64,000 bases of DNA. It comes from Anoplopoma fimbria (Eukaryota > Chordata > Actinopteri > Perciformes > Anoplopomatidae). Below are positions 13,023-24,619 of the stretch, one piece after another. The notes beneath the pieces were generated by a model that was given only the letters and a program-made list of their open reading frames with translations, had not been told where the DNA came from and did no database searches. Position 1 is the stretch's first letter; each line of letters starts with the position of its first letter. The position numbers and the translations under genes were made by a program. Where the stretch lies: positions 27,179,123-27,243,122 of the forward strand of contig NC_072449.1 of the NCBI RefSeq assembly GCF_027596085.1, in the 5' to 3' direction.

Positions 13023-14929
13023 TCAGGGTTTCGTGATGTGAACTTCACTAGTGCCACTTCCGTTGGTGGTTGTGGTGATGATGTACTGCGTGGTGGCTTG
13101 CTGATTGTCTGGTTGCTGCTCCAGATGTTCCGCATGGCCCTGGGTTGTGCTCTGAGGAACAGTCTGTTTCGTCTCCAGCTCTGTCTGACCCTCGGAGATA
13201 ACGTAGTGTGTCTGCAGGACAGGGATGAGTACGTCTTTAGTTCCCAAATTATGGGACAGTTGGTGCCATAAGCAACCATATTCAATTCTGAATTTCTGCT
13301 AATTTCGTATTTTTATTGTCTTGGATGTAACACACATCTGGCAGCATACAAGTTTCTGAAAGATGATATGGCCAAAATCTTCTATCACAGATTCCGAAAT
13401 TTATCAGGGTAACAGTATATTTTACAATATTTTGTATTTTCAGTTAAGAAATGGTTTAAAATAACAATAATTCATCACATTTGATTATTTACCTGTAAAA
13501 AAAACAACAACATGGGTTTAAAAAGTGAAATGGCATCACAGTGAGTTCCTTAACCACAGCCAAATGTACTTTTCACTTTAATCTAACAGGTATCAGACAG
13601 CATTCACTCACCGTTTTCACCTGGTTGCTGTTGACTCCAGACACAGGAGTGCTGGCCTCAGCTATCACATATTGCGTGTGAGGTAGAGCCATCATCTGGA
13701 TCTCAGACGCTGCCACAATAAAAACAAACATATTAACCTGAGAGTAAAGTCATACAGTAAAGAACCATCAAAACATACAGAGTCTGACTGGATGACTCAC
13801 AGTAGCCTCGGTAGTTCCAGTTCCCAGGTATGTAGGCGTGCTGGACAGTCCCCTGCTGCTGCTGTTGAGTGCTGCTGGTCTGCAGGGTGTGGCTCTGAGC
13901 TAAGGTCACAGGGGTCAGCTGGGTGGGGCTCAGCTCCTGACTGGTCTGCTGGGAGGTGGGGCTTAGAGGCTGACCGGTGACCTAAAAGAGTGAAGAGATG
14001 AAATGTTCTGTTATCAAGCTTAACATTATGTGTGTTATTATACCTTAGAAATTACTCATCAACTTAACTCCAGAATTAAAGTGTTGAGGACCTACCTGGC
14101 TGGCACCTTGTCCAGTGCCTGAGGCCTCGTTGACCTGGATGTGTTGTACCTGGATGGAGTGTTGGCTGTAGCCATGAGGGTCATGCAGCTGGCTCACATC
14201 TACTGTCGGGTGCTGGGAATGTGGGGGGGAAGCCTGTGAAACACAGACAAAATAAGTACTTTCTTACAATCACCTCAATCATCCACAGAGCAAGCAACTT
14301 TCAAAGTATTTTACCTGCATTCTACATTTTTACAATACAGTAGGAAATAAAAGGTAGTTTACCCCTGAAATGTTTAAAAACTAGATGCCAAACTTTTTAA
14401 AAAAAATAGTGAAAAAAAGCTCATCACAAATTCCCAGAGCCCAAGGTGGCACAGTCAAATTGTTTGTTTTCTCCAACCAGCAAGCCCAAACAAAATTATA
14501 TTCAGATTATAATGATACACAGGAAAAAAAGCAGCAAATATGAGCAGCTGGAATGCGAGAACAGTTGGCTTTTTTGCTAAGATAATTGATTTGGATAATC
14601 GATAAATCAACTGATTGTTTCAGCTCTATTTAGAACCTTTTGATTTGAGTGTATGGCGTGCATCAGGCAGCAGGATACTGTAAAAATGCTGAGTTTTATG
14701 GACAAATCAAAGTTTTGAAAAAACAAATCTAGGTCCTAGATCAGATCCTGGATCTTACCGCAGCCACCTGCACCACCTGCAGCTGAATGTGTTGAGGCTG
14801 GGACATGTTGCCTCCTGCCTGAGACACTGGGATGTACTGGATCCTCTGGTAGTCTCCCTGAGCTGTGCGGTAGTCTGTGGTCAGTGTTTGAGAAAGCTCC
14901 GTCATGGCCTGGGTCAGCAAATCTGTGGT
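13023..14929 (-). CDS. prdm10: prdm10 exons 18-22, Gln/Thr-rich C-terminus
   Basis: Five exons encode residues 913-1170: [20 protein letters not shown], repeated [12 protein letters not shown] segments, a short polyQ and the ending [12 protein letters not shown]...EVHITKP. This ending is conserved in vertebrate PRDM10 (from memory). The region probably serves transcriptional activation. Confidence 0.95.
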
Positions 14930-14988
14930 CTGTGGAGAAGATAAATCATAAAGTTAGAATATCTGCTGTTTATGAGTTGACCCCTTTT

Positions 14989-15032
<44 letters not shown>

Positions 15033-18000
15033 TTTAGCTTCTGCTGCGTCCAGCTGTTAATGTTCTATAACATATATATTATTTACACTGTGTGCTTTTT
15101 TTACTTTACGATTACAACTTTTTGTTTATGTACTACTCATTTTCAGAAATCCACTGAGCGTCGGTGCTCAACATGTTTGTTACTCGTTCTTACCACTACA
15201 GCCTCAGCTGTGGTACCGTCCGCACTGATGACTGCAGGAGCACTGCTGATGACAGCTGTAGTCAGAGGAGCCTGGATGGTGTTGGCAAGTTGGGCAAACT
15301 CTGGATGCTTTTTTCTGATGTGCTGAACCATCTTAGTCTGCGATACAAGCACACACACACACACACACATTTATCAGCTCGGGTCCGGGACTGTCCAAGA
15401 CGGAGCATAAAATTGTGAATGAGTCCATCTTTAGAAATATTTATAATATCTTTGACGGAGCTTCATACTAACCTTGCTGCTGTACTGTTTGGCACAGTGT
15501 GGGCAACAGACCGGTGCAGTGGCGATGGTGCCAGTCAGCTGTGTGTGTGTGCTCAACATGGGGTCTGGTTCACCTGGAGCAGCCGGACGCAACTTACGGA
15601 TGCTGGGAGGCAGTTCTGCCCCAGGGTGGTTCTTCAGTATGTGTGCTTTCCTCTTACTGGCACTCTTATACACCTGCACAGAGATCCCTCAGATTGATTC
15701 ATTGATATACTGAAAGCTCAGGTTCAGAGTTTTAGGTGAAGCGAAAGTTTGCATGTTTGATTCAAAGCATGAACTTTAAATAAATATTGATTAAATAATA
15801 AAATAACTACCATGACAAATCTTTTCCAAAAACTTCAAAGTGCACGAGACAGGATGGGGAAAACAGACCTTGTCACAATACTGGCAGAAGTAGTCCCTGT
15901 TGGGCTTGATAATCGGCAGCGTGAGCTCAGGCACATCATCAATACGCATCTCTGGATGACGCTTGGACAAATGATTGACCTGTAAGCAGGAAAATAAAGC
16001 AAAGTGTACTGGAATATCTTAAACTTCATTATCACCAAACAAAAAGCTTTCTGTGACTTGTTGCTCACCAGCATTCCTCTGCGTCTGAATCCCATCATGC
16101 ACACTCTGCATTTGAACATGAAGCTCTCGAAGTCCGTGGTGGGCACCTTCAGTTTGAGGGTTTTCGAGCGGTGGATGCGGTCTGCCTTCTTGGCCTCTCT
16201 GTCGGGGTTGTGCATACGCTGCATGTGCTCCCGCAGCTTATCTTTCCTCTTGATGGCACAGGAAATTTACTGTCACGTTAAAACTGACATGTCTATTTAC
16301 TATTGACTGTGATCTTTCAATGCTCCATATTACCTTGAATTGTTTGCCACATGTTGAACACAGGAAGTCCTTGCGGTCAGAGTGGCGTAACATGTGCAAA
16401 CGCAGCTTGTCTGGCCGGCAGAAGGCCTTTTCACAGTCTGGGCACTGGAAGATCTTCTCTGAATGGAAGCAGCGGATATGTTTCTTCACCTAAGGAAGAA
16501 AACATCTGAAATCTAAGTAAATAAGGTCATTTACTATTTCAAAACAGAATGTTGCTTTGCTCAATTCTAACCATAGACTGTATGTAAGAGTAATCATTGT
16601 GACGTCACCCATCGGTTTGTGAGCTTTGGTTTAGAAGCCCTGAGTTTTTCATTTGGTGGAGCTATGTACAACCAAATGCTGAACAGGACATTTTTACGCA
16701 ATTAAAATGTTTAAAATATTTTTCATGAAGTGACACACTGTGAAAGGGTTTAAGTTCAGAGACAAAAATACGAGCAACTCCAAGACCAGACAACCCTGTG
16801 GAAGCAACCAGTCAATTACGAGGTAGCAATGCCCTAAAACATACTCCGCTTTATGGTCTGTTTGACTCTAAATGGGACCACAATTTACGAAATGAACATC
16901 ATGCTGTATTGAAGATACTTGAAACTAGCAACTGAGAACATAAACTCATGTTTACCATGTTAACTGAGGGTATTTATCAAGTGAGAAGTAAGGTCATTTT
17001 CTCGCAGACTTCTGTACAATTGTACTTCTTTTTACCCCCTGCCGGTTATTGGATGGAATGTTTAAGGCACTTCCACATTGACTTCACTTTTCAGACCCTT
17101 TCAGACTACCGCCCGGTTCTAACATGAGAGACATTCATTACTAACCTGGATGAAGTCAGTAAATGTCTTCTTGCAGGAAGGACAGGTGAAGCAGCCGTTT
17201 ACAGCATGCATCCCTACGTGGTCTTTGAGCAGGTCCAGCCTTTCGAAGGTTTCCGGGCATAAGAGACAAGAGTAGGAGCGGTTTTCAGTGTGCACAAGCA
17301 GATGGTCCTCCAGGGCTGAGTCGCTCATGAAGCTCTTGCTGCAAATGTGGCAGGCAAAGGCGTACGCGTCCCGGCCATGGACCCGCAGGTGCTGATCAAG
17401 CTTGTCTTTGTCCCGGAAGGCCTTTCCACAATGGGTGCATTTAAAAGGACGAAAACTCTTCCTGATGAAGAGGTGCTGCAGCGCTGCATTCTGAATTGGG
17501 AAAAAGAGAGGGAAAGGGATGAGCTACTAGCAGTGTTTACTAACGTAGATCTGCAATGACATGGGACGAGGCCGATGGATGCAATGGAGTGTGCAAGGAG
17601 GGGCCATATCCTGAAATGTCACATAAATAGTAACAACATGGAAGATGACAAAAGGGAACTTTACACCAAATGGTCTTTTTTCTGCAATCCTCCTGGTCCT
17701 ACCTACCTGCACATCCATCTTTGAGGGACGCACGCATTGAGGAAGAGAGACACATGTGTTGTAAAGCAACCAAATAACAAACTTATCTAAAACGCTGATG
17801 CATTACACTGAACACAGCAGTCTTACCCGTATCCTCTTGGCACGGCGCATGTCTTGAGATGTGAGGTGGCCCTCTGATTGGCTGCTCTGTGCTGGATCCT
17901 CCTTTAGTGGTACAGGTAGGTCCGTGATGGAGGGCGGGCTGGCGGACTCTGAAACCGGCTCCTCTGCAGGAGGGATAAGCTGGTCCTCCGCCTCAGTCCC

Positions 18001-21000
18001 AGCCTCGGCCTCCGACTCCATCTCCACCACCTTCAGCCCGTTCTGAGCTGCTTCTGCTCGCTCCTCCAGAGGCTTCTCTGTCAATCCCAGCATCTCCTGA
18101 TAGAAAGGTAAAAAGGCCCATTACAATTTCTCAGAGCCAATCAACTAATCAATTATTAATCACGGCACGTATATGCGTCCCTTACTGTTGTCTTTTCCCC
18201 AATGGCGTCGACTGGTGGATCTAAACGTATAAATTTAGGTGGCCGTCCCGGTCTTCTTCCTGTCCCAAATCTCCTCCTGCCTCTTCCTCGACCCCGGCCT
18301 CTGGATCTGAGAGAGAAAAGAAACAGTGACTCTGGTCATTTGGGCTCTAATGTGATAGAAATGAAAGATACAATGTAAAATAAGATGAGGAAAAAGGCGT
18401 TTACCTGGTAACAGAGTTTAACTTGTCATCATGCATGTTGAGATGTTGCTGCAGTTGTTCAGAGCTCACGAAGCGCCGGTTACACTCGTAACAAGGCCAG
18501 TTCTTCTCTTGCTCCCGGAGCACTGAAGGAACAACAGAAAGTGAGGACCAGGAATTACCACTACTTCAAACCCCTCCTGCTGTAACAGTTTGTAATGGGA
18601 CACATGTCATCACACAGGGTTTCTACAGCTTAAGGTAAGTTAAATGTAAGACTCAGAATAAAATATATACCAAACTTTACAATAACCAAAATTGAAGAAA
18701 AAAAACAAAACAGTTCCACTGCATTGATTCCCATCATACAGAGTTTGAAACACCTGCACACCGCTATCAGCCATGCTGCAAATCTTGGCTGAATAGCAAG
18801 TTTAAGCTAACAGACAGGGCTCTGCTATCCTAATCTGCGTGATGTTAATGAGAAAGTTGGTAAATCATTTTAAAAATGAAATATTATCAATTATTTTGAG
18901 GTTTTAAATTGAATAGAACCCTGATCACAGCAGGGCTGTATAGTGTTGATATGAAGTATTTTGTGCATCGACTCACCTTTTCTCTCTTCTTCTGTAACAT
19001 CGTGGATCTTTTGGTTGACAAACTCTGCATATGATGCTGCATACCACACCTGCAGAGGCAAAAAAAAAAAAACATCACTACGGACATTTCACTCTCCTTT
19101 CAGCTCTAGCTTGTCTTTGCCACCTCCTGAGAAAAATATCTGGATCTTAAGTAACCAGCTATTTGACTTTTGACTGAACTAAACTGAATTTCCTCACCAG
19201 CTTGTCGCTAACTCTGCTTTTATGCCGTTTGATGTTGACCAGGAAACATACAGGAGTTACAACGTTGTTCATTACTTTGCGCACAGTCCTACATATGAAA
19301 ATAGAGATGCAAATATAGATCAGCCGTCGGTCGAAACCAGTCAGTTGTCAGCTGATCATCCATAACTGGTGACAATCATTGTCATATATCCGATTTTATG
19401 CTGGTTAAATCTACACACATTTGATGCACATTCATTTTAAGTCGAGCACACAGTGGCAGACTGTAACGTCACAGCCACACACACACACAAACACACACAA
19501 CATGCATGTCACGCACACAGAGGCAGCAGCGGGACACGGTACGGCCACAAACTGCACTACACAGGACTGACCTTGAGCTCTTGTTTGGGTTGGATGTTCT
19601 TGATGGATGTGTAAAATATCTCTGAGCCGTACTGGTAGGCAACCAGATTCTGCTCCAGGTGGTTCTGAGCTGGTCTCACAAACATCATCCAGTTACAGCT
19701 GTCCTCATCAGAAAGGTCCAACCACATGTCATCAGACTTCTCCCCATCTTTCTCTGCATCCAGCATGCACAGCTAAGAGACCAAGAAAAGAAAAAAAGAT
19801 TAGACATCAAACAGAGAGAGTGCAACCTTAGACTGCACATGCTTGTACACACATACTGTTTCCCTTAGTTATGACTTGCCCAGCACTTTCCTAAAAAATA
19901 TTAATTATTTTTTATTTCTTTGATCCAAACACCACCAAAATGAGAAGCGAGACAAAGACAGCTTTGATTTTATAGTATCCCTATCCAATATCACAATGTC
20001 ATATTTAACTAGAAGGGAAAATATACTCTTCTTAGTACAAAAGATGGCAGGTGTATTTTTACATAAACATTTTACTCAGTGCAGCTAAATATTGAAAAAT
20101 GAAAACTACAAAACTACAGAGAGCTTAAAAGCGATCAAACAGAAATCAGTCGTGCAGAGCGCTGTTTTACTTTTAGATGAATGTAGTGGTCCTGCAGTTC
20201 ACTCTGAGAGAGCAGGGGTCCCTCCACAGGACCAAACTGTGTGCGCTTTGGGATGCGTCTCTTGGAGAACACTCCGCCCAGGAAACGGTCTATGTAGAGG
20301 ACCAAAGGCAGACTGGCCCGGGCCTTGGACATCACGGGCCGGTTAGGGATGGGGTGCAGAGGGCCGTGCTTCAGGCACACAGAGGGGTTGGCATTATTAC
20401 ACTCGTCACACCCTGAGAACCAAGAAAAAAAAAGATCAATGGGACACAAATCACCAAAACATATATCTGTGATTTCAAAAGATTTGAGACTGGAGTTGAA
20501 AATAATAAATCAACAGATTACATTGCTTAGCAAAAAAAAACATTTTTGTAGTACAGAACTAGGTCAGTTATGTTATGTGGTTTATGTAAGTCAGTGATCT
20601 GAGTGTATTAAATAGATCATAATTTCCATAGTCAAGACACAGAACAAGACTCAACATCTCTGCTGTCTGCTGTACATGAGTGACTCCTGACAGACCAGAC
20701 GACTGCATTACGACTGTGGAGGACGTCACTCACAGAGGCTGTGAGGGTTAAATGACTGAGGCTGACGAGGTTCCCAGTCATCCATCTCAGAGTCTTCATC
20801 CTCATCCTCGTCAGAATCGTCTGTGGAGTCTGTTGCCCCGAGGGGACTGGTGGGGGGGTCCGCGATGTCAGCCATGGAGGGGAGTGAATTGGAAGCAGAC
20901 AGCTGCTCCTGTGTGTGTGTTTGAACATTTCACAGTTTCAATATTGCTTTGTTTATCTGTACGTGAGAAACCCTGACAAGTTCTCATCTCCAGGCTTGTT

Positions 21001-22422
21001 CACATGTAACAATGCAATCTAAATGTAAAAACAAGAAAAGAATATGTATCCCTTGATTGCTTTACACCACCAGAGAAAACTTATTTACGATATTCTGTGC
21101 ATGCAAAAAAACAAATGTTGTGGTTGTCAAGTCAAGACACATCCATCTACATTTGTTTCTGAGAGGCATAATGTTAACCCGCGATATTCCTGAATATTAT
21201 TTTTGTGGATCATATCACATGTCATTGACATGTCATGTCCTTACCTGGGTAACTGGCTCCAGGATAGCTTGGGGAGCATCTGCTACATTACTGAGAACAT
21301 GCAGATTGGCAGCGTTCATGTTCTGTCCACTGGGTAGCAAAACTGTGACCTACGAATGAGATCATATTGGTTTAAGGTTAAAAAAAAAAAAAATTAGGGT
21401 TTAAAAAAATCAGGCGGCACACAGCTCTGTAACAACATGACAGTACTTTGTAAACTTGCCTGTTGCGTTGTACCATCCTGCTGAATGTAAGCCACTTGTG
21501 GCTGGTCAGCAAATACAGTCTGAAAGAGAAGTTTAATACCGAGTTGTGAGCAAATCCTGCAGGGCTGAGTGCATGCTATCAATTGTAAACATTAATGAAT
21601 GTATACTTTGCACATCTGAACCAAGACATTGAAAATAAAAGAAACTCTTGAGAGGATTAATGCATATTTTGGAAAAATGTTATGTTATAAATATGTGGTC
21701 AATAATGACTCTCCCATAATAGGAAGGGTCAACACAACACTATATGCCATGACATCCTTGAACAAAAACATCGAACCCCACCAACACATCGATGCATACT
21801 GTTCTTTAAAATATGAGTTAAAAATAACTCTGCTCTAAAAAAAGATCGGTTCTTACCTGAGTGCCATCTGCAGGGTGTATGTAAACCAGTGTGTGCTCTG
21901 CAGACTCTACAGAGGTATAGGAGTTCCCGTCTGCTGTATAAACCACCTGCTGCTGTCCCCGGTCCGCCTGATCGCCACTGTACACGATCTGGGCCACTGT
22001 GCCGCCTTCAAAATGCACCTGCAACACGTGTGCAGGAAACACAAATGCCCCATTAAGCCTCCATTAACATAGTACATGTTAGCATTAAACAACTGATGGT
22101 TCATTTTTGTCCTTTCAGAGATTGAAGGACCACAACTTCTAATATTCTATTAATTAAAACTATGTATGTGGATAGTGAATTTTGGGATACAGCAGAAACT
22201 ATGGCCAGTGGACAGAAGGGTGCATCTGGTGAGCGTGTTCAACAGACAAGACGAGAGAGGCTTAACTTGTCCTCTGATGTATAAAGTCTGCTGTATCCTT
22301 TTCTACTGCAAATGACTGGTTGAATATAGCACTTCAGGGACAGTTCAGACCTGTGTGCCGTTGCCTGATTCATTGTCAGAAGTCTGACTCCACACAGCGG
22401 ATGGTTCCTGTTTGGTCTCCAT
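13023..22422 (-). CDS. prdm10: PR domain zinc finger protein 10
   Basis: This gene encodes a nuclear regulator of the PRDM family, which binds DNA through C2H2 fingers; the PR domain is related to SET methyltransferases. Coding exons (minus strand): 22351-22422, 21857-22018, 21460-21519, 21245-21349, 20734-20908, 20171-20412, 19572-19772, 18977-19049, 18405-18522, 18186-18306, 17827-18096, 17146-17490, 16334-16489, 16069-16248, 15869-15979, 15473-15673, 15194-15337, 14759-14929, 14096-14233, 13801-13981, 13612-13709 and 13023-13211. They sum to 3513 nt, 1170 aa plus stop, close to the roughly 1150 aa of the human protein. Order: Gln/Val/Tyr-rich N-terminus, acidic stretch, zinc knuckle and PR domain (about 192-365), one finger, an RG-rich AT-hook-like stretch, an acidic linker, nine more fingers (about 554-870), and a Gln/Thr-rich C-terminus ending EVHITKP. 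The start ATG has a strong GCCATGG context. Confidence 0.97.
14390..14640 (+). repeat. Common percomorph interspersed repeat
   Basis: The copy lies in a prdm10 intron. AGTGAAAAA, TTCCCAGAGCCCAAGGTG, GCAGCAAAT, GAGCAGCTGGAA and the final GATAATCGATAAATCAACTG...GTTTCAGCTCTA match a repeat I recognise from many percomorph genomes. Its class is not certain. Confidence 0.65.
14986..15035 (+). repeat. (TTTC)n microsatellite
   Basis: About eleven TTTC units lie in a prdm10 intron. Confidence 0.95.
15194..17490 (-). CDS. prdm10: prdm10 exons 12-17, nine-finger C2H2 array
   Basis: Exons 17146-17490, 16334-16489, 16069-16248, 15869-15979, 15473-15673 and 15194-15337 encode nine C2H2 fingers. The first reads [25 protein letters not shown] and the last [11 protein letters not shown]...HIRKKH. 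Several fingers are split by introns in phase 0. Zinc-binding Cys and His positions appear intact in all of them. Confidence 0.96.
16560..17095 (+). repeat. Interspersed repeat in a prdm10 intron
   Basis: The piece starts with ACCATAGACTGTATGTAAGAG and GTGACGTCACCCATCGGTTTG and goes on through CACTGTGAAAGGGTT. This resembles a repeat often seen in percomorph introns, whose copies begin CCATAGACTGTATATAA. The class is unknown to me. Confidence 0.6.
17827..18096 (-). CDS. prdm10: prdm10 exon 11, acidic linker
   Basis: The exon encodes 90 residues rich in Glu, Ala, Pro and Ser, ending in a basic cluster (RRAKRIR) that may form a nuclear localisation signal next to the finger array. Phase is 0 at both ends, so the exon could be skipped without a frameshift. 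Confidence 0.93.
18186..18522 (-). CDS. prdm10: prdm10 exons 9-10, first zinc finger and RG-rich stretch
   Basis: Exon 18405-18522 encodes an isolated C2H2 finger (CYECNRRF...HLNMH). Exon 18186-18306 encodes an Arg/Gly repeat ([14 protein letters not shown]) followed by GRPPKF, an AT-hook-like motif that could contact DNA in the minor groove. Confidence 0.94.
18977..20412 (-). CDS. prdm10: prdm10 exons 6-8, zinc knuckle and PR domain
   Basis: Exons 20171-20412, 19572-19772 and 18977-19049 encode a Cys/His knuckle ([15 protein letters not shown]) and then the PR domain: [40 protein letters not shown] and [12 protein letters not shown]. The NWMMFVRPA block is the PR counterpart of the SET core. 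A catalytic role cannot be judged from the sequence. The stretch [15 protein letters not shown] is the least family-like part. Confidence 0.96.
20734..20908 (-). CDS. prdm10: prdm10 exon 5, acidic stretch
   Basis: This exon encodes residues 134-191 plus the first base of Trp192. An Asp/Glu run ([18 protein letters not shown]) precedes the zinc knuckle. The acceptor follows a CA-rich tract and the donor is CTCT|gtgagt. Confidence 0.95.
21245..22422 (-). CDS. prdm10: prdm10 exons 1-4, N-terminal region
   Basis: These four exons encode residues 1-133. The segment rich in Val, Gln and Tyr ([29 protein letters not shown]) is typical of the PRDM10 N-terminus and reads as an activation-type low-complexity region. 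The exon 21460-21519 ends in a GC donor (CAG|gcaagt); no GT donor nearby keeps the frame. Confidence 0.95.
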
Positions 22423-22492
22423 GGCAGCACGTTGCCAGGCCTGTCGCCAACCACGTCACCTATCACTTCCCTCTTGAGGCAGCCAGCGACGC
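22351..22492 (-). other. prdm10: prdm10 first coding exon with 5' UTR part
   Basis: The exon begins after a CATTACAG acceptor at 22493-22494. Positions 22423-22492 are 5' UTR, and translation starts at 22422 in a GCCATGG context. The upstream intron reaches to 24368. Confidence 0.8.
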
Positions 22493-22638
22493 CTGTAATG
22501 CACACAGACAAGATGACTGGGGATGATATGAGTAATAACAATAATCATAATCATAATAACCATAATATGCTACATGGGGATAGTACGTAATACAAAGTAA
22601 AATTGGGATGGCTTGATTCTATTATGCATTTGAGTCAT

Positions 22639-22700
22639 CTTGAGATGTATAATCTCAATTATCATGTTGTACCATGTTAATTGAGATTATACATCTCAAG
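22639..22700. repeat. Perfect 23-bp inverted repeat
   Basis: The arms 22639-22661 and 22678-22700 are exact reverse complements with a 16-nt spacer. The right arm recurs at 23521-23543, inside the duplicated flank of the SINE-like element. Confidence 0.9.
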
Positions 22701-22867
22701 CTGTGATTGTGATATGGGATTTCAAACAGTGTAATGCAATGGAGCTTCTCCTGTTGCAGGTTCATCAAAGTCCTGTTATGCACTAGACCCAGAAAAGCTG
22801 TTTTAGCTTTAATAATGGGCCACTGCCACTGCAGAGGCTCCTCTCTTTGCAAAGTGACACTGAATTC

Positions 22868-23520
22868 GTGTCGGCTGTGGCATAGTGGAGAGCAAGGTAG
22901 TTCGGTGGTTCGATACCCGGCTTCGGCAGTCGATGTGTCCTTGGGCAAGACACTTAACCCCAAGTTGCTCCTGAAGGCCATCGGTGTGGACTGGATGATG
23001 AATGTTAGTTAGAGTCTGATGGTGGCACCTTGATGGTAGCCTGTCATCAGTGTGTGAATGGGTGAATGATGTAATATACTACTGAATGATATGTAATATA
23101 CTACTGAATGATATGTAATATATACTACTGAATGATATGTAATATACTACTGAATGATATGTAATATATACTGAATGATATGTAATATATACTACTGAAT
23201 GATATGTAATATATACTACTGAATGATATGTAATATACTACTGAATGATATGTAATATACTACTGAATGATATGTAATATATACTACTGAATGATATGTA
23301 ATATACTACTGAATGATATGTAATATACTACTGAATGATATGTAATATATACTACTGAATGATATGTAATATACTACTGAATGATATGTAATATATACTA
23401 CTGAATGATATGTAATATACTACTGAATGATATGTAATATACTACTGAATGATATGTAATATACTACTGATTGTAAGTCGCTTTGGATAAAAGCGTCTGC
23501 TAAATGACTGTAATGTAATG
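22868..23520 (+). mobile_element. tRNA-like SINE with expanded minisatellite
   Basis: The head shows an A-box-like TGGCATAGTGG and a B-box GGTTCGATACC, as in RNA polymerase III promoters of tRNA-derived SINEs. The body has CCTTGGGCAAGACACTTAA, and the tail has AAGTCGCTTTGGATAAAAGC followed by CTGTAATGTAATG. These segments occur together in a very frequent teleost repeat. Relative to the copy at 26975-27254 this one lacks about 18 bp in the head but carries a large minisatellite (23068-23470). Confidence 0.85.
23068..23470 (+). repeat. 22/24-bp minisatellite, about 18 units
   Basis: The unit is GTAATATACTACTGAATGATAT (22 bp), with a 24-bp variant that has an extra TA and one 21-bp variant. 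By eye the order is S S L S x L L S S L S S L S L S S S (S short, L long, x 21-bp). The related element at 26975-27254 contains one unit. Confidence 0.93.
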
Positions 23521-24368
23521 TAATTGAGATTATACATCTCAAGCTGTGATTGTGATATGGGATTTCATATCACAATAGCTTTAATAATGAGCCACTGCAG
23601 AGGCTCCTCTCTTTGCAAAGTGACACTGAAACACAGATTGTTGTTCTGGTTCTCCAGACACAGATGTTCTCGTCTGACAGGACGTTCACGCCAAAATAAA
23701 GCAGCATGTCACTTGGTATTGTGAGCGGCCACACAGGACTCTCAGCAGGGGGTAGGAGGCGAAACAAGGTTAACATTTTGGGGAAACGGTGTCTAAATAC
23801 AGCCACATGTCGGCATAAAAGCCACCGTGGAAATACCCCATTCAGAAACAACTGGTATAAACGTTAAAAAAAGAAACCCCCCCCTGTCTGAACCCCGCAG
23901 GTTCTCAGTCCCAACTGGACCATACCACACAAACCAGCGTTTTTACTGCAGCGCGACATGCTTTACGGCCGTACAGCGCTGTCCAGAGGCCGACCTCCGA
24001 CCTACACATCACTTGACGGACCCCAGGACTTGCACCACATTATGTGGGGTTTAACACGGAGGGATTTCAATTGGTAAAACACTGAATTATTTGAGTACAC
24101 CCACCCGTCCCCCATTTCTAGTTGAGCCCAGCCCTTCCAAGTCTCCGTGAACAAGGAAGACCGGGCTCCATTTTGGGTGGGACTAACAACAACAACTACA
24201 GACCCGGTGGAAAAACATAAACGTTCTCCCGGCTCATATGGGCTAAAACATCCCGCTCATTTAATGTGTATTCTCAGGAAGACTCCCCAGGAGTCGAGCA
24301 GTATGAGTGGTCTTCAAGCAAATCCTAGTTTTCTTACATTTAGTGGAAAGCGCACAAGTCGTTCTTAC

Positions 24369-24470
24369 CTCAGAATGGTAGCTGCAGAGACGGCTGCGTT
24401 GCATATATTAACATAATCTGCCTAGCAACACGCAGGAGCGCGGCTTCTGATTGGCGGTTGTTTACTCAAG
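24369..24470 (-). promoter_or_regulatory. prdm10: Probable prdm10 promoter and 5' UTR exon
   Basis: A donor TCTGAG|gtaaga (minus strand, exon end at 24369) marks a 5' UTR exon that can join the acceptor at 22493-22494. Just upstream on the minus strand are an RFX-type half site (GTTGCTAGGC, 24420-24429) and a CCAAT box (24450-24454). This spacing is common in TATA-less promoters. The start site itself cannot be placed. Confidence 0.6.
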
Positions 24471-24619
24471 CGCTGAAACAATTCGGGATATTTAAAATAT
24501 TATATATACGAAACACTATATATTGCTGTCGGGACTTAATATTGATTTATTGAGGCGGTTAGCAACGTTGCTGCCAGTGTGTTTATTAATCGTGGGTATA
24601 GCTTAATGGGCACTTTAAT

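Larger units (their letters stand above)
22678..23628 (+). repeat. Direct duplication bracketing a SINE-like element
   Basis: The segment 22678-22863 recurs at 23521-23628 in shortened form. The second copy lacks about 80 bp (22726-22806) and a 6-bp unit. A SINE-like element with an expanded internal minisatellite lies between the two copies. The whole unit is in the 5' UTR intron of prdm10. Confidence 0.85.

Noticed and set aside
22900..22930. A possible functional tRNA gene, because of the A and B boxes
   Set aside because: The cloverleaf cannot be completed. The boxes belong to a SINE-like element that also occurs at 26975-27254.
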